Assembly (NCBI GenBank): GCA_033220425.1
Contig: CM065652.1
Coordinates: forward strand, 806,001 to 870,000
Reading direction: 5' to 3'
DNA: 64,000 nucleotides
Source of the DNA: Lepraria neglecta
Taxonomy: Eukaryota; Ascomycota; Lecanoromycetes; Lecanorales; Stereocaulaceae
Shown here: positions 25,130-37,863 of the stretch, one piece after another
Layout of the letters: each line of letters opens with the position of its first letter
Position numbering within the stretch: the stretch's first letter is position 1
Made by a program: the position numbers and the translations under genes
The notes under the pieces: model-generated
The model's input: the letters and a program-made list of their open reading frames with translations, nothing else
What the model was told of the DNA's origin: nothing
Databases searched by the model: none

Positions 25130-25345
25130 TGTCACGGCTTAGCCTTTACTTACTATTGGTGCCGATACGCGTAGTATAGAGTATAGTTATCGAATATAGT
25201 TATCGAACGTTCGATCACCGCTTATAGCTAGCGGCTTAGCGCGTCTCCAAGACGCGTAGGCTTTATATATCTATCTTCTCTCCTTAGATATATTCTTCTA
25301 GTTATACTACACCCCTATCGACTCGCTCTAGATAGACCTCTAATA
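25130..25345 (+). repeat. E5 left (5') LTR
   Basis: 216 bp, same length as the right copy, ending CTCTAATA. It contains a short direct repeat ATAGTTATCGAA at about 25,184-25,210. Confidence 0.9.
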
Positions 25346-25664
25346 TTAGAACATATCTTATCCTTATCCCGTCCTCGTGAGCTTATCAGCGAGGTTAAAT
25401 AAACGGTAGGGCTCGTAAGCCGGTTAGCGAGCATAAACAAACGACGCGGAAGGTCTCTAAGTCTATACTGCAGGAGTAGTTACTAAGGCTATACTACTAG
25501 AGAGCTCTGCGAAGTATAAGAACGGTATACTAGTCTATCTATAGCTAACACGAGTTGCCGTATTAAAGAAAAAACACCTCTATACCAAAATAACCGACTA
25601 TATATACTATAGCACGAGTCTAACTAGGTAAATCCTTACCCTAGAATACGGAGTAATAGCGCGA
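25346..25664 (+). other. E5 5' leader (primer-binding region, start of gag)
   Basis: Internal sequence between the E5 5' LTR and the E4 insertion. The first bases (TTAGAAC) could be a RIPped TGG-type primer-binding site. No open frame of note. Confidence 0.5.
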
Positions 25665-25669
25665 CGACA
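25665..25669. repeat. Target-site duplication of E4, left copy
   Basis: CGACA. The right copy at 32,444-32,448 reads CGATA, a C-to-T change in a CpA context. Confidence 0.85.
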
Positions 25670-26182
25670 TGTTACGAACCACTTTGCGTACGGTGGTCGT
25701 GTAGATTGATTCTTAATAGGGATAGAGGTATAACTAGACAAGAGTATAAAGCAGGCTTCAAGTGATGCTAAGCGGGTCTGGTATATAATCAGATGATATA
25801 TATTTAGTGCCTAGCCTAAGAGATCTATTGTATATAGTAGATACTAGATGAAAACAGAAGTTGAGCACGATACTCCAAGTGGTAAGTAGTGCTCCGTATA
25901 TATAGATATACGAAATCTATGCCAAGTATTCTTGATCGCACTGATCGTACTAATCGCATCTGCGCTTATTGCGACCACTGCGCTTATCGCTTAATATACC
26001 AAGCCTTCCTAATCGCACTGATCGTACTAATCGCATCTACGTTTATTACGACCACTACGCTTATCGCTTAATATACTAAGCCTTCAGGGTCTATCCGAGT
26101 CGGATACCGACTTATCGACTCGAACTATAACGGGCGCTACGCTCTATAAGCGTATCCCTGATTATATTTCCTGATTATAATA
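25670..26182 (-). repeat. E4 left (3') LTR, with internal 78-bp duplication
   Basis: 513 bp. It contains two tandem 78-bp units (from about 25,931 and from about 26,009) with the core ATCGCACTGATCGTACTAAT. This duplication accounts for most of the extra length relative to the 412-bp E3 LTR. Confidence 0.9.
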
Positions 26183-26369
26183 TTAGCTCCCTCTCCTAGA
26201 TTTCTCGTCCTGAGAAACTATCTATCCTTTATACTACCCCGACGTACTAAACGTTTAGATAAACCGACCGTCCGCCGAACGGTGTTGGCCAGTAAGCTAA
26301 ACGAAGTTATTATATAGCTATACTCCCGATATATTGCCAGCGGCAAATAGTACCTAATAGGTACAGGGT

Positions 26370-26653
26370 CCGACAGGTATTCTAACTGTATAGGTAGCGG
26401 TAGGAAATACGACCTTATAGTATCGCCCCTTAAAATACGTTATATTAAGACGGAATAAAAGGAAGCGTAGTTATAGTTAAAAAATACGCGCGAAGAGCTC
26501 GAGGATTATATACGAAAATCAATAGAGGAATCTATATATCTTTAGACTACGCTGATACGCCTTTAGATATAGTATAAATATCTTGAAAATAAAAAGCGGA
26601 AGATTATAGACCGAGAGATATAGAATATTAAGGAGTTAGAAGAAGACTAGTAG
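26370..26653 (+). pseudogene. Antisense small ORF in the E4 3' region
   Basis: The plus strand reads GSDRYSNCIGSGRKYDLIVSP (in parts), KIRYIKTE, and at the end DREI-x-NIKELEED before TAG. It is equivalent in place and sequence to 1,694-2,023 in E2 and about 23,489-23,740 in E3, but with more stops. Confidence 0.55.
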
Positions 26654-26829
26654 TCTATCCTAAGTATTCCTGATAATTAGATATTTAACGTCTCGTCCGA
26701 ATAGTTTAGCTTCCTAGCCGGAACCGATTAGTCCTCCTTCCCAATCATTCCCGGAACTCCTATAGAAGGTCCTGGCAGTTCCGGAGGTTCTTAAGGGGTT
26801 TCCAGGTGTTTTCGGTATCGTCGTACCCT

Positions 26830-29800
26830 TTCTATTTAACTAGATATTTCTAATCGACCTAATTTAGAATCCTCTTAACCTCGAACTCTATTTCTTCCTT
26901 AATATTATAATAAAATATTTCCTATAAGAGTATATTAGGGTCTACTAGCTCTAAGAGTAAGATATAGAATACTAGATATATCTTGGCGTCAGGTAGTAAT
27001 TAAAGTTTATAGTTAACCGATCCTTTTACTCGTTTAATTAAGAATAGTCTAACCTTAATATAATCTAGTTTCTTACTCGGCCTTATCATTCTTATATTTT
27101 TTATTAGAAGGTATACTTTATCCCCCTCTTTTAGCTAAGGAATATTCTTTCTTTTCTTATTAATTTATTCCTTTAACTTACTATTTAAGCTCTTAATAGA
27201 TCTTTATATATCCTTATATAAATCTTTTAGCTCTTCTACCTTAACTAAAGCCTTTTCTATATTAGGTCCTTCCCTAGGTTATAGAAATCTATTTATATTC
27301 TTTCCGTAATTGGTAAAGAATAGTATTAGGCCCGTTGTATCTAACTTCTTATCGTTATACGCTAGCTATACTATTAGAAGCAGCGAAACCTAGTTATCTT
27401 GCTTCTAGTTTATATAATACCTTAAGTATACTTCTATTATTTAATTGGTACGCTCTATTTATCTATTAGTCTATAGATGATATACTATCGATATCCGGAG
27501 TTTCGTTCTAATCGCTGCTATTAGCGTTCTCTAGTAGTTAGATATAAACAATTTATCTCTATCGGATATTATTGATTTAGGTATACTATAATCCCTTATT
27601 AGCTTGTCGAGTAGTACGAAAGCTAGCTAATCTACTTTATAGATTTCTTTGAATAGTATTATACTCGTATATTTAGTAAGTTTGTCTATAATAACTATAA
27701 TCGAGTCGAAGGTATCCTACGTAGCTGGATCTTTCAAAGGTAGTAGTTTAACTATAAAGTCTATTATAATATTATCCTATAGTAACTCTAGTATAGGAGT
27801 AAACTATATTTGTCCGTACTTAGCGTATTGTATAGCCTTATTCTACTAGTACTCGATATATTCTTTAATATATTATTTAATACGCGCTCGAAGCTTCGGC
27901 GCCGCGTATCCTCGTCCTAGGAGTTCTACTATTTTAGATACTCCTAGGTAACCTTATAAAGGGTCGTTATAGTAATCCCTAATTACTTCTTTAGTATATT
28001 ATTTAGGTAGATAAGTCCTCTCCTAGTATTTAAGTAATATAGTATCTAGCTAATCCTTCCTTAGGGTTATTACGAATATATCGTCTTTATAGGCCTTTAC
28101 GATCCTATTAGTTATATTAGGTCCCGTTATATAAAGGGTTATAGCTAATACCTAGTATAGTACTAATAATCCGTCCGCTTCTTTCTTTAGGATTAGTTAC
28201 TCTATAACGTTCTTCTCTTCTATATAGTCTAATTGCCTACTAAGGGTATCTACTCGACTATTATCCTTTCCTAGGGTATAGGTTATCTTGAATTTATATT
28301 AACCTAATAGTTCTAACTATCGAACTTATCTTCTATTTAGCTCCTTTATTATTATAAAGTTAAGAAGATTCTTATAATCTATAAAGATAGTTAGATCCGA
28401 GTAGCTCTTTGCGTATACTCGCTAGTTCTAAAGTATATAAACTACGGTAAGTAGTTCCTTATCGTATATATTATAGTTCTATTCTACTACTAATATCTTC
28501 CTTGAATAGTAGGTAACTAGATACTACTTTTAGTCTTTTATTTAATATAGGTATACTCCGATTATAAGATCTAAGGTATCTATTTCGATACGGGCCGGTT
28601 TATTAGCCTAAAAGGTATAGAGTACTAGTAGATCTATATATACTTTCTTTAATATATCGAATAATTTCTATTAGTCTTTTCCCTATATAAATCCGATATC
28701 CTTTTTTATAATATCTATTAGAGGTAGTACTTTCTTTAAGTAGCCCTTAATAAACTTCCTATTAAAGTTAGCAAATCCTAAGAAACTTTGTACTACTTTA
28801 ATATCCTATAGTATAGGCTATTTAGTAATAGCCTTGATCTTTTCTAGGCTTATACTAACTATAAATCCTAGAAATTCTATCGATTCTCGATAAAATTCGT
28901 ACTTTTCTAGTTTGAGAAGAAGTTTCACTTATAATAGGCATCTAAGGACATCCTATATATACTTAATATACTCTTTCTTATTCTTAGAATAAATTAGTAT
29001 ATCGTTAAGATACGCTATCGCTGTTCGATCTAAGTATACTCGTATAATATTATTAATAAGTACTTAGCAGGTTACTAGTACGTTAGTAAGTCCAAACGGT
29101 ATTACTAGATACTTATAGTAGCTATATCTCGTTCGGAAGGTAGTTTTCTATTCCTCGCCCTCTTTTATCCGAATTAGATTATATACGCCTCTAAGATCCA
29201 GTTTAGTAAATATCTTTGCTTTCCCGAGCCGATCCTATAGCTCGCTAATATTAGGTAAAGGGTATCTATTTTTGATTATAATATCGTTTAACTTTCGATA
29301 GTTAACGTATAGTCTTAAGCTTCCGTCCTTCTTTAGTACAAAGAGGATAGAATAACCTACTAGTAATTTAGATTCCTGAATAAATCCCTTTTTGAGGTTC
29401 TTATTAATATACCCGCAAAGTACTTTAAGTTCCTTTTCTAATAATACGTAAATAGGTCTAAATATCGGCTGTTTACTAGGTTCGAGTTCGATCTTATAAT
29501 CCTATAGCTAGTACCTAGATAATACTTCTATATTCGTCTCTTCCTCGAATAAGTACGCCTATTTACTATATTCCTAAGGGATAGAGGGTATATTAGTTCC
29601 TCTTCTAACTCTTACTTTATTATCCCGCTAACCTTTACTAGTAACTATAGAGTCGAACTACCTTTTGGTACCGTCCTTATACGAAGCTAAGGTAATATAT
29701 ACCTCGACCGGTCTTCGGTTTAACTTCTTATCTACTATTAAACGCTACTAATACGTAGGTATAATCCTAGTGATATTGCCGGATTAATCTATCTTAAGTA

Positions 29801-31900
29801 CTCCTCGAGCCTAATCGATTATTAGGTTATACTTCTTTAACTAAGGTATTCCTAAAATTATATAATAGGTAGCTATCCTAATAATATTAAAGGTAATCTC
29901 CTTATAGTAACGCTGAATTATAATAGGTAATAAAAGTATCTCTTCGTTTACCTTTCCTATTGATAGTATTAACCCGTTAGCTATCTAGAGATTATACTAC
30001 TACGACTTCTTTTAAGTTAGTATTCTAGTCGTCCGTACTAGATCTCGTGAGATAAAGTTTCTAGTAGCTCTAGAGTCTATTATCGCAACGGTCCGCTATC
30101 TATTAATAATTACCGGTATCTTTATATATATATCGTATTACGCGGAACACAGATATTATTTAGGGGTTAATATATTGATCTCCTTATAGCTACCCCTACT
30201 ATAAAGGATTACTCTTTTCCTACTTATAGGAGTAGGAACCCTACCTTTAACTTTGACTATATATACTTCTCGTAGTTATCGTGTAGATAGGCGTACTATT
30301 CTATTAAATAGTATTCTCTAGCGCTTAGATTATTATTTAATTCGTAGATAACTCTCTTTAACTATTCCTTGTCGCGTTCTAGGAAGTATTAGTATATTCT
30401 TTTCGTCGCGAGGTACTATAGATATTCGTTTTACTTATATTCGTAGTAATAGCTATATCCGCAGGATAGTATTCTTACTAGCCCCTTGGCTATATTCCTC
30501 GGCGTACTATACTATACGTAGTAAAGCGATATATATTCTTCCTATAGTATGCTCTTATAACCTCGGTAATTCCGATCTATCCGATAGTCTAGCTATATAT
30601 ATTCCTTAGAGCTTTCTTCTTCTTCCTTAGACGTAGTAGTTTCAGGTATTATCCTTCTTAGTAGTCGTATTTCTTCCTACTTAGCTTCTAATATACTAAG
30701 GGCTTCTTTCTACTCTAGATCTATTTCGCTTTCTTCCTAATCCTACTTAGACTTTTCTTCTCAAGCCTTACTACCGTCTTTAGTATTTAGGTTATTCCTA
30801 TATTATTCCCTAATATACGCATTAAACTTCCTTATAAAGTCGTTATCGCTATTTTTAGATTCTTTATTAAGTTCTTCTTACGTTATCCTATTATACTAGG
30901 AACTAATATCTTCTTTAACTTTATCCTATACTAGTAGAATCTCCTTAGGCGTATCGTCTATATCGTCCTAGGTATATACTTTCTCTAGTATATTTAGCTG
31001 CGGTTAATATACTATATTTTTCGACTTATAGTCTCTAGCGAAGTAGCCCGGTTTACTATAGCTATAATACTTTAGTATTTTCTTATTACCCCCTTACTAC
31101 TTCTTGTCTCTAGCTAGCCCCCTAAAGACCTATTTACCTTTCTTCTCCGTGAAGTCCAGTTCTATAGGTATATACCTATAGAGGTTACGTTCTTTATATC
31201 CTAGGCGATAGCTCCTTGATTTAGCGAAAAAGCTTAAGCGTTCTATTCCGCCGACTCCTCCGTTATACCTCTTCTCTATAGTCCTTTTAAATAGCTTATC
31301 GTTAATTTTAATCGCTTCTTCGATTAGTTTATTAAAGGTATTAATAATAATCCCTAACCTTATAAGCTCGTCTTTAATATTATCCTTAAGACCTCTCCGG
31401 TATATAGTTATTAATACGTTATCGTCCTAGTTAGTCTTTACTATATATTACTAAAATTAAGTCGAGTACTCTAATACAGATTTCTTCTAGGTTATATACT
31501 AGATAGTTTATATTACTATATTGACTTCGTTCGACGGACCGAATATACGGCAGATTTCGAGTCTAAATATAGCTATACTCTCTATCTATTATTTGATTTC
31601 GCTGTCTTCGTTATTATCTTCTATATACTTCTTTAGGAACGGATCAATCTACTTTTAGGCTCTTCTATATAAATAAGTAATAGTAAAGGTAGGATATTAT
31701 TATATAGGTACAAGGTCTCCTTAGAACTTCAAGTAAAGTAATATCTAGAATAGCTATCTCTCGAGCTTATCTCTCTCTCTATAGTATAAGTCGGGCTAGG
31801 CTATCTTAATATATCTACTAAGTCCTTTATTAATAGTTAGGCGTCGTTATCTACTTCCTCCTCCTAAGGAGCTTAGGGTAGATACCCTAGGGTCTCTTAG
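26830..31900 (-). pseudogene. E4 gag-pol, RIP-inactivated
   Basis: The minus strand encodes the same polyprotein order as E2 and E3: gag with a Cys-to-Tyr zinc knuckle, aspartic protease (IDSRATR), reverse transcriptase with the second catalytic Asp of YLDD read as Asn, RNase H, integrase and chromodomain. Stops are frequent. The start of the internal region next to the right LTR shares a leader (CTTCCTCCTCCTAAGGAGC) with the E3 5' leader and with the fragment at 42,334-42,426. Confidence 0.88.
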
Positions 31901-31930
31901 TATAGTATTTATCCTTGAGGGTACTCAAAG

Positions 31931-32443
31931 TGTTACAAACTACTTTGCGTATAGTAGTCGTATAGATTGATTCTTAATAGGGATGGAGGTATAACTAGAT
32001 AAGAGTATAAAGTAGGCTTCAAGTAATACTAAGCGGGTCTAGTATATAATTAGATAATATATATTTAGTGCCTAGCCTAAGAGATCTATCGTATATAGTA
32101 GATACTAGATGAAAATAGAAGTTGAGCACGATACTCTAAGTAGTAAATAGTACTCCGTATATATAGATATACGAAATCTATGCCAAGTATTCTTGATCGC
32201 ACTGATCGCACTAATCGTATCTGCGCTCATTGCGACTACTACGCTTATCGCTTAACATGCCAAGCCTTCCTAATCGCACTGATCGTACTAATCGTATCTA
32301 CGCTCATTGCGACCACTGCGCTTATCGCTTAACATGCCAAGCCTTCAGGGTCTATCTGAGTCGGATACCGACTCGTCGACTCGAACTATAACGGGCGCTA
32401 CGCTCTATAAGCGTATCCCTGATTATATTTCCTAATCGTAATA
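31931..32443 (-). repeat. E4 right (5') LTR
   Basis: 513-bp partner of 25,670-26,182, with the same 78-bp internal duplication (about 32,192 and 32,270). Differences between the two LTRs are transitions, for example TACGAACCAC against TACAAACTAC. Confidence 0.92.
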
Positions 32444-32448
32444 CGATA
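32444..32448. repeat. Target-site duplication of E4, right copy
   Basis: CGATA, the counterpart of CGACA at 25,665-25,669. Confidence 0.85.
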
Positions 32449-33700
32449 TCCTATAATAAGCGTAAGTATACCGACGCTTATTAGTTATCCCTCTAGACGC
32501 GTCTACCGGTACTAAAGATACTGAGACTCTATAGGATATTAGTAATATACCGCAATTATAGTACTAGGCTAAGTACTAACCGGCTTAGCTACTATAATCC
32601 CTTAATAAACTTTGTTAGGAGTATAATACCGCCCTCTCTTATATCGAAGAATAGAGTAATATAGTTAATAAGGTCGATCGAGCCAACGATACTACTATAT
32701 TAGCCTAATACTAGAAGAAAGTAGCTTAAGAGAAGGTCCGAACGCTATAATCGCAGAATATAGATCTAGAAGATCGGAATACTTATTAGGAGGAACGTAT
32801 TACCGAATTACAAGTAGATAGATCTCCCTAGCGCTAGGAGACTCTAAGTTTAATAGTTAGCGGTTCGAAAACTTATATACTAAAGGTATCTAATCTACTA
32901 CTATATTACGAGATAGATAGCGACCTTACTATTAAGGACTAGACCTAGTAAATTCGCGATAAGCTTATAATTAACAAGGATTACTTTAAGGATAACGCTA
33001 TCTAAATAATATATATTATCTCTTATATAGGAGGTACTATAGTAAAGTATATCTAAGTCTATCGAACGAATAATCCCGAGTACTTTATAAATCCGGAAGA
33101 AATCTTTAGCACGTTAAGCGATATTATAGAGAATCCGAATAAAAAGGATAATATACGCCGTAGTTTCAAGACGCTAAGATAGAAGACTATCGATATCTTT
33201 ACTATCTTCTTCTCCTAGTTCTATATATATACTAACTACCTAAAGCTAGATAAGGAGACTATAATCGATAAGTTAAAGGATAAAGTTAACCTTCGCCTGC
33301 AAGACGCGATTATAGCTATCTCTTATAACTTCCGCACCTTAAAGGAGATTAGCGACTTATATTAGTAGATAGATAATTAATAGCGCTATATAAGCGAGAA
33401 GTATAAGCGAATAGTATCGGCTTTAATATACTCGTTAGCTCGGACTACCCTAGCTACGGCTAGGCGTACCTTATCTATATATATCCCCTCTACGAAACGA
33501 CAATCTATTGAACCTATAGTTATTACCGTACCTCGCCGTCCTATATTACCTTATAGAGATACCTCTCTAACCAAGTTACTAGACTCTAAGCGATACTATA
33601 TTTATAATAAAGAAGGGTATTTTACTATAGACTATCCTAAGAAGAGGAAGGAGACCGTTTAAAGGATATAGGATAAAGTAGGCGAAGCCGACGAAGGAGT
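32449..33700 (+). pseudogene. E5 gag
   Basis: Plus-strand frame with stops. It begins within charged coiled-coil-like sequence and includes FTIFFS-x-FYIYTNYLKL-like capsid text near 33,200. It ends with a zinc knuckle reading YYIYNKEGYFTIDYPKKRK (about 33,590-33,655), where the family has CxxC...H...C and the Cys/His codons are now Tyr. A structural capsid protein of a Gypsy element, inactive. Confidence 0.8.
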
Positions 33701-35680
33701 CGAGGAAAAGGTATCTAGTAATATTAGCGAGATAGAAGACTACTTAGAGTTAGAAAACTAGAAGTCCTTAGGGAAGTCGCTCTCGAGGACCTACTATTCT
33801 TATTATTAGTAGATATCTATAATCTATATAGCAGAAGATTATTTATATACTCTATTATATTATTTACTTAAGGAAAAGAATACTAATCTAAAGCCTTTAC
33901 TAATACTAGTACTACTATATATTTATTTATCAATAAAAAAGAAGTATAACTACTTTCTAAGTATCTTAATATCGTCTCTATACCTCTTACTAAACTATAT
34001 TACCTCTATAGTTATAACGGTAAGATAAGAAAGAAACCTATTATCTATACTATTTACCCTTCTATAAAGGTCTATAACCATCTTAAGTTAACTATACCTA
34101 TACTTATTACTAACCTAGATAACTAATATATTATCCTTAGTAAGCTATAGATAAATAAGTATAAGGTCCTACTAGATATAGCAGATAACCGTATTATCTT
34201 CCTATCTGGCCGCTATAACTATATTAGGGCCCCCTAAGCTCTTATAAAGCCTCCTACCGAGAAGGTAGATAAGATAATAAATATTCCTACGAATTATCCG
34301 CCTCCGTTACCTAAGAAACTAGAGGTACTAGATATCGCCGAGATTAGTACTACTATATTCTATATATATATAAGGAACTAAGAGAAGCGCGATATCTAAT
34401 ACTTCTCTATAATAATAGCTGAGTTAGAGAAGGCTATCTAGAATAGATCTATACTAGACTAGATCTATAAGGTATCGGAAGTAACGGAGGGGATAGTTAA
34501 GTAGAAGCTTCCTCGGGAATACTATAATCTTATTAATATCTTTAATCGGAGTAAAGCTAAGGAACTTCTACTATATTAGTTATATAATTATAAAATCAAG
34601 ATAGAATCTAGAAAGAAGCCCCTTTAGAGTTATTTATACTTAATATCTAGATTTAAGCTCTAAAAGGTTAAGGAATACTTAGATAATAATCTTAAGAAGG
34701 GCTTTATCTTACCTAGTATAGCTCTCTATATATTACTAGTCCTATTCGTCTAGAAGTACGATAGAAGTCTCCGTTTCTACGTCGACTATCGGAAACTTAA
34801 CGCCCTTACGATTCGGAACTACTACCCTATATCGCTTATCGAGGAAACCCTTACTCGCGTTATCGGATATAAATATCTTATAAAGCTAGATATTATCACC
34901 GCGTTTAATAAGCTTCGTATATATCTAGATAGCGAAGATTTTATAACGTTTACTACCTCCTTCGGAGCGTTTAAATACTATATCCTACTATTTAGCCTAA
35001 CTAATAGACTTGCGTCCTTCTAGTACTATATAAATAATACTCTCTTTGAATACCTAAACGATTTCTACTAGGTCTATCTAGATAATATCCTAATCTATAG
35101 TAAGATAGAAAAGGAGTATAAGTAATATATACGAAAGGTCTTACTAAAGCTTCGGGAGGCGGGACTATAAATTAATATCGAGAAATATAACTTCTATATC
35201 TAAGAGATAACCTTCCTCGGACTAATTATATTAATAGAAGGTCTATATATAGACCCTTCTAAAGTTAAGGTTATTATTAACTAGAAACCCCTAACTCGTC
35301 TAAAGGAGATATAAGTATTTATTAGTTTCTATAACTTCTATCGCCAGTTTATTAAGGACTTCTTGAAAATAGTTAGACCCTTAGTATCGCTTACTAGAAA
35401 GGATTATCTATTCTAGTAGTCTAAAGTATATTAGGCGGCCTTTAAGCGTCTTAAGAGTACGGTTACTAGTACCCTAGTACTTCGGTATTACGATAGATCC
35501 CGACTAGCGGTACTAGAGACAGATTCGTCCGATTACGTTAATAGTAGTATCCTATCCTAAATAGATAATAATAGAGTCTTTTATCTAGTTATATTCTATA
35601 GTAAGAATCTACTATCTATAAAGTATAACTATAAGATCTATAATAAGGAGCTATTTATAATTACCCGCTACCTAGAATAC

Positions 35681-35818
35681 TAGCGTCCTAAATTAGAATT
35701 AACTAATATCTCTATCCAAATATTTACCGATTATAAGAGCCTTAAATACTAGCGTCCTAAATTAGAATTAACTAATATCTCTATCCAAATATTTACCGAT
35801 TATAAGAGCCTTAAATAC
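35681..35818 (+). repeat. Perfect 69-bp tandem duplication in E5 RNase H
   Basis: Two adjacent units, 35,681-35,749 and 35,750-35,818, are identical base for base, including the RIP-type changes. The duplication keeps the reading frame (23 codons), but the element was already dead, because each unit begins with the same TAG. Confidence 0.95.
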
Positions 35819-36764
35819 TTTATATAGATAAAGGAGCTAATACGCCGTTAAGCTCGATAGATAGAGAAATTAGCTAATTTTAACTTTAAAATTATATACC
35901 GGAGTAGTAAATCTAATAGTAAAGTAGACGCCTTAATATATATACTAAACTTAGTTTCTACTAATAACTAAGATAACCGTTAAAAGTATTAATACCGTGC
36001 CCTACTATCTCTAGAGTATTTTTAGAAATTCTCTAAGGATAGAGACTTTAAAGAGAGGGGTAGTAGTAATAATACTATATTAGATAAACGGATTAACGCG
36101 ATAGCTAATAAAGACTTACCTCTATATATAAAGGTAGTACTAGTAAATAAGGAAGACGACGACTATAGATATATCTATAATACCCTCGCGAAGGATCCGT
36201 CTTAGATATTCGAGATAGTTAATCTATATTATTACTCTAGTTATAATAATATACTCTTCTATAAGGATTATCTTTAGGTTCTAGTAATATCTAAGCTCTA
36301 TACGGACCTAATTAAGGAAAGCTATAACTAACCTATATACGGCTATCCTAGTAGAAATAGGATGCTTGAGTTAGTAAAGAGATAGTTCTACTAGTATAGT
36401 ATAAAAGATAAGATTGCTTGCTATATCCGTAATTACTATATCTACTAACGAAGTAAGGCCCCTCGAGACTAATATAATAGGCTACTATAGGCTTTATCGG
36501 TACCGGAGCAACGCTAGTAAAATATCTCTATAGACTTTATTACTGGACTTCTCGTCTCGGAAGGGTACAATACTATATATACTATCGTGGATCGGCTTTC
36601 TAAAGAGTACTACTACGCTCTATATATTATAACTAATTAAAGTATATCTACGGAAGCTACGGCTAATATCCTAATAAGATATATCTTCCGCTCGTATAGT
36701 CTCCTAGAGTCAATTATCTCCGATTAAGGGCTATAGTTCGTATTATTAGTATAGAAGGCACTAT

Positions 36765-36954
36765 ATCAGTGTCACGGACTGGCCATACGTACGCATATCT
36801 CATTGGGCCTAGCTTAGAGGCTTGCCGCCGCATGCCTATATAGATTCCTCGCGCGCGCCCATGTAGCCTTCTTTCCTTAGCATTAGTATTTTATCCATAT
36901 TACCTTATTGATAGCTACCGTTCTACCACTACTAGATTAGGCCGTGACAATCAG
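36765..36954. mobile_element. 180-bp un-RIPped insertion (solo LTR or TRIM-like) with TSD
   Basis: The unit 36,770-36,949 starts TGTCACGGACTGGCC and ends GGCCGTGACA and is flanked by a perfect 5-bp duplication, ATCAG (36,765-36,769 and 36,950-36,954). It splits the E5 integrase. Unlike everything around it, CA and TG dinucleotides are common (CATACGTACGCATATCTCATTG), so it shows no RIP. The first bases resemble the E5 LTR start (TGTCACGGCTTGGCC), which suggests a solo LTR of a related family. The 9-bp inverted ends would also fit a small terminal-repeat element. Confidence 0.8.
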
Positions 36955-37863
36955 CGACTAAAGATTAATATTAAGCTATCTACGGCGTTCTATCCGGAAA
37001 CTAATAGTTAGATAGAATAGGCTAATTAAGACGTCAAGTATCACCTGAGAACGTATTACTTGTATATATAAGATAATTAGATCTAACTTCTCCCTATAGC
37101 CGAATTTATAGATAATAACTCTATTACTAGTACTATAGGAATAACTCTATTCTTTACTAATAAAGGTTTCTACCCTTAGATATCCTTCTCTCTACCTATA
37201 GACGCTAGATCTACGGCTTATAAGTATATCTAGTATACTAAGGTAAATAATATCGCGGACTATATATCGAGAGTCCTTAACTTTATAACCAAATAATCTA
37301 TTATAAGCTATAGAAGAACGACGGATTAAGCTAATAAGAAGAGGTCCGATATTATATACGAGGAAGGAGATATAGTATTTCTATCTAGTTGGAATATAAA
37401 TACTAAATATCTAAGTAGGAAACTGGATAATAAGATACTAGGACCGTTTAGAGTATCCAAGAAGATTGGATTATTATACCGCCTAGAACTTCCGTTAAGT
37501 ATATAGATATATAATATCTTCTACTCTAGTCTACTACGAAAAGCGGCTATAGACCCTTTACCTAGTTAGCGAACTAAACTACTAAGGCCTATTATAGTAG
37601 ATAACTAAGAAGAGTAGGAGATCGATAATATCTTGGATACTCGACTATTCGGTTGTAACCGATATCTATAATTCCGGGTCCGATAGAAGGACGAGTAATA
37701 ACCGGACTACTAATAGTACTACGCGAACGGTAACGAATTTGGTAACGCTCAGGACATTATCAACGACTTCTATATATATTACCTAGACAAGCCTAGTAAT
37801 CCGAGTCGGCTATAGTCGTCTTGTCTTCTATATTAGAGACGATACTTACTTAAAGGGGGGTAG

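Larger units (their letters stand above)
25670..32443 (-). mobile_element. E4: Ty3/Gypsy chromovirus nested in E5
   Basis: A 6,774-bp element with 513-bp LTRs (25,670-26,182 and 31,931-32,443) and TSD CGACA/CGATA. Coding is on the minus strand, with the polypurine tract next to the left LTR (GCTCCCTCTCC on the plus strand at about 26,186-26,196). Minus-strand landmarks are the zinc knuckle YYSYSK-x-GYFARD (about 31,030-31,070), protease IDSRATR (about 30,060-30,100), reverse transcriptase YLNDILI (about 28,985-29,020) and chromodomain IKEEIEFEVKRIL (about 26,850-26,905). Confidence 0.92.
33900..37850 (+). pseudogene. E5 protease, reverse transcriptase, RNase H, integrase
   Basis: The reverse transcriptase contains FYVDYRKLNALTIRNYYP, KLDIITAFNKLRI and VYLDNILIYSKIE (second Asp to Asn). 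The RNase H part includes ETDSSDYVNSSILSQ and YNYKIYNKELFIITRYLEY. The integrase reads TGLLVSEGYNTI-like text near 36,545, then an ISD-x-GLQFVLL-like segment cut by the 180-bp insertion at 36,770, then LRLNIKLSTAFYPETN-like text. A short tail, DNILDTRLFG and FRVR-x-KDE, resembles a divergent chromodomain. A perfect 69-bp in-frame tandem duplication lies in the RNase H part. Confidence 0.85.

Noticed and set aside
25889-26071. 60-codon open frame
   Set aside because: Inside the E4 LTR, produced by the 78-bp duplication.
27649-27849. 66-codon plus-strand frame
   Set aside because: Antisense to E4 integrase, and not conserved as an open frame in E2 or E3.
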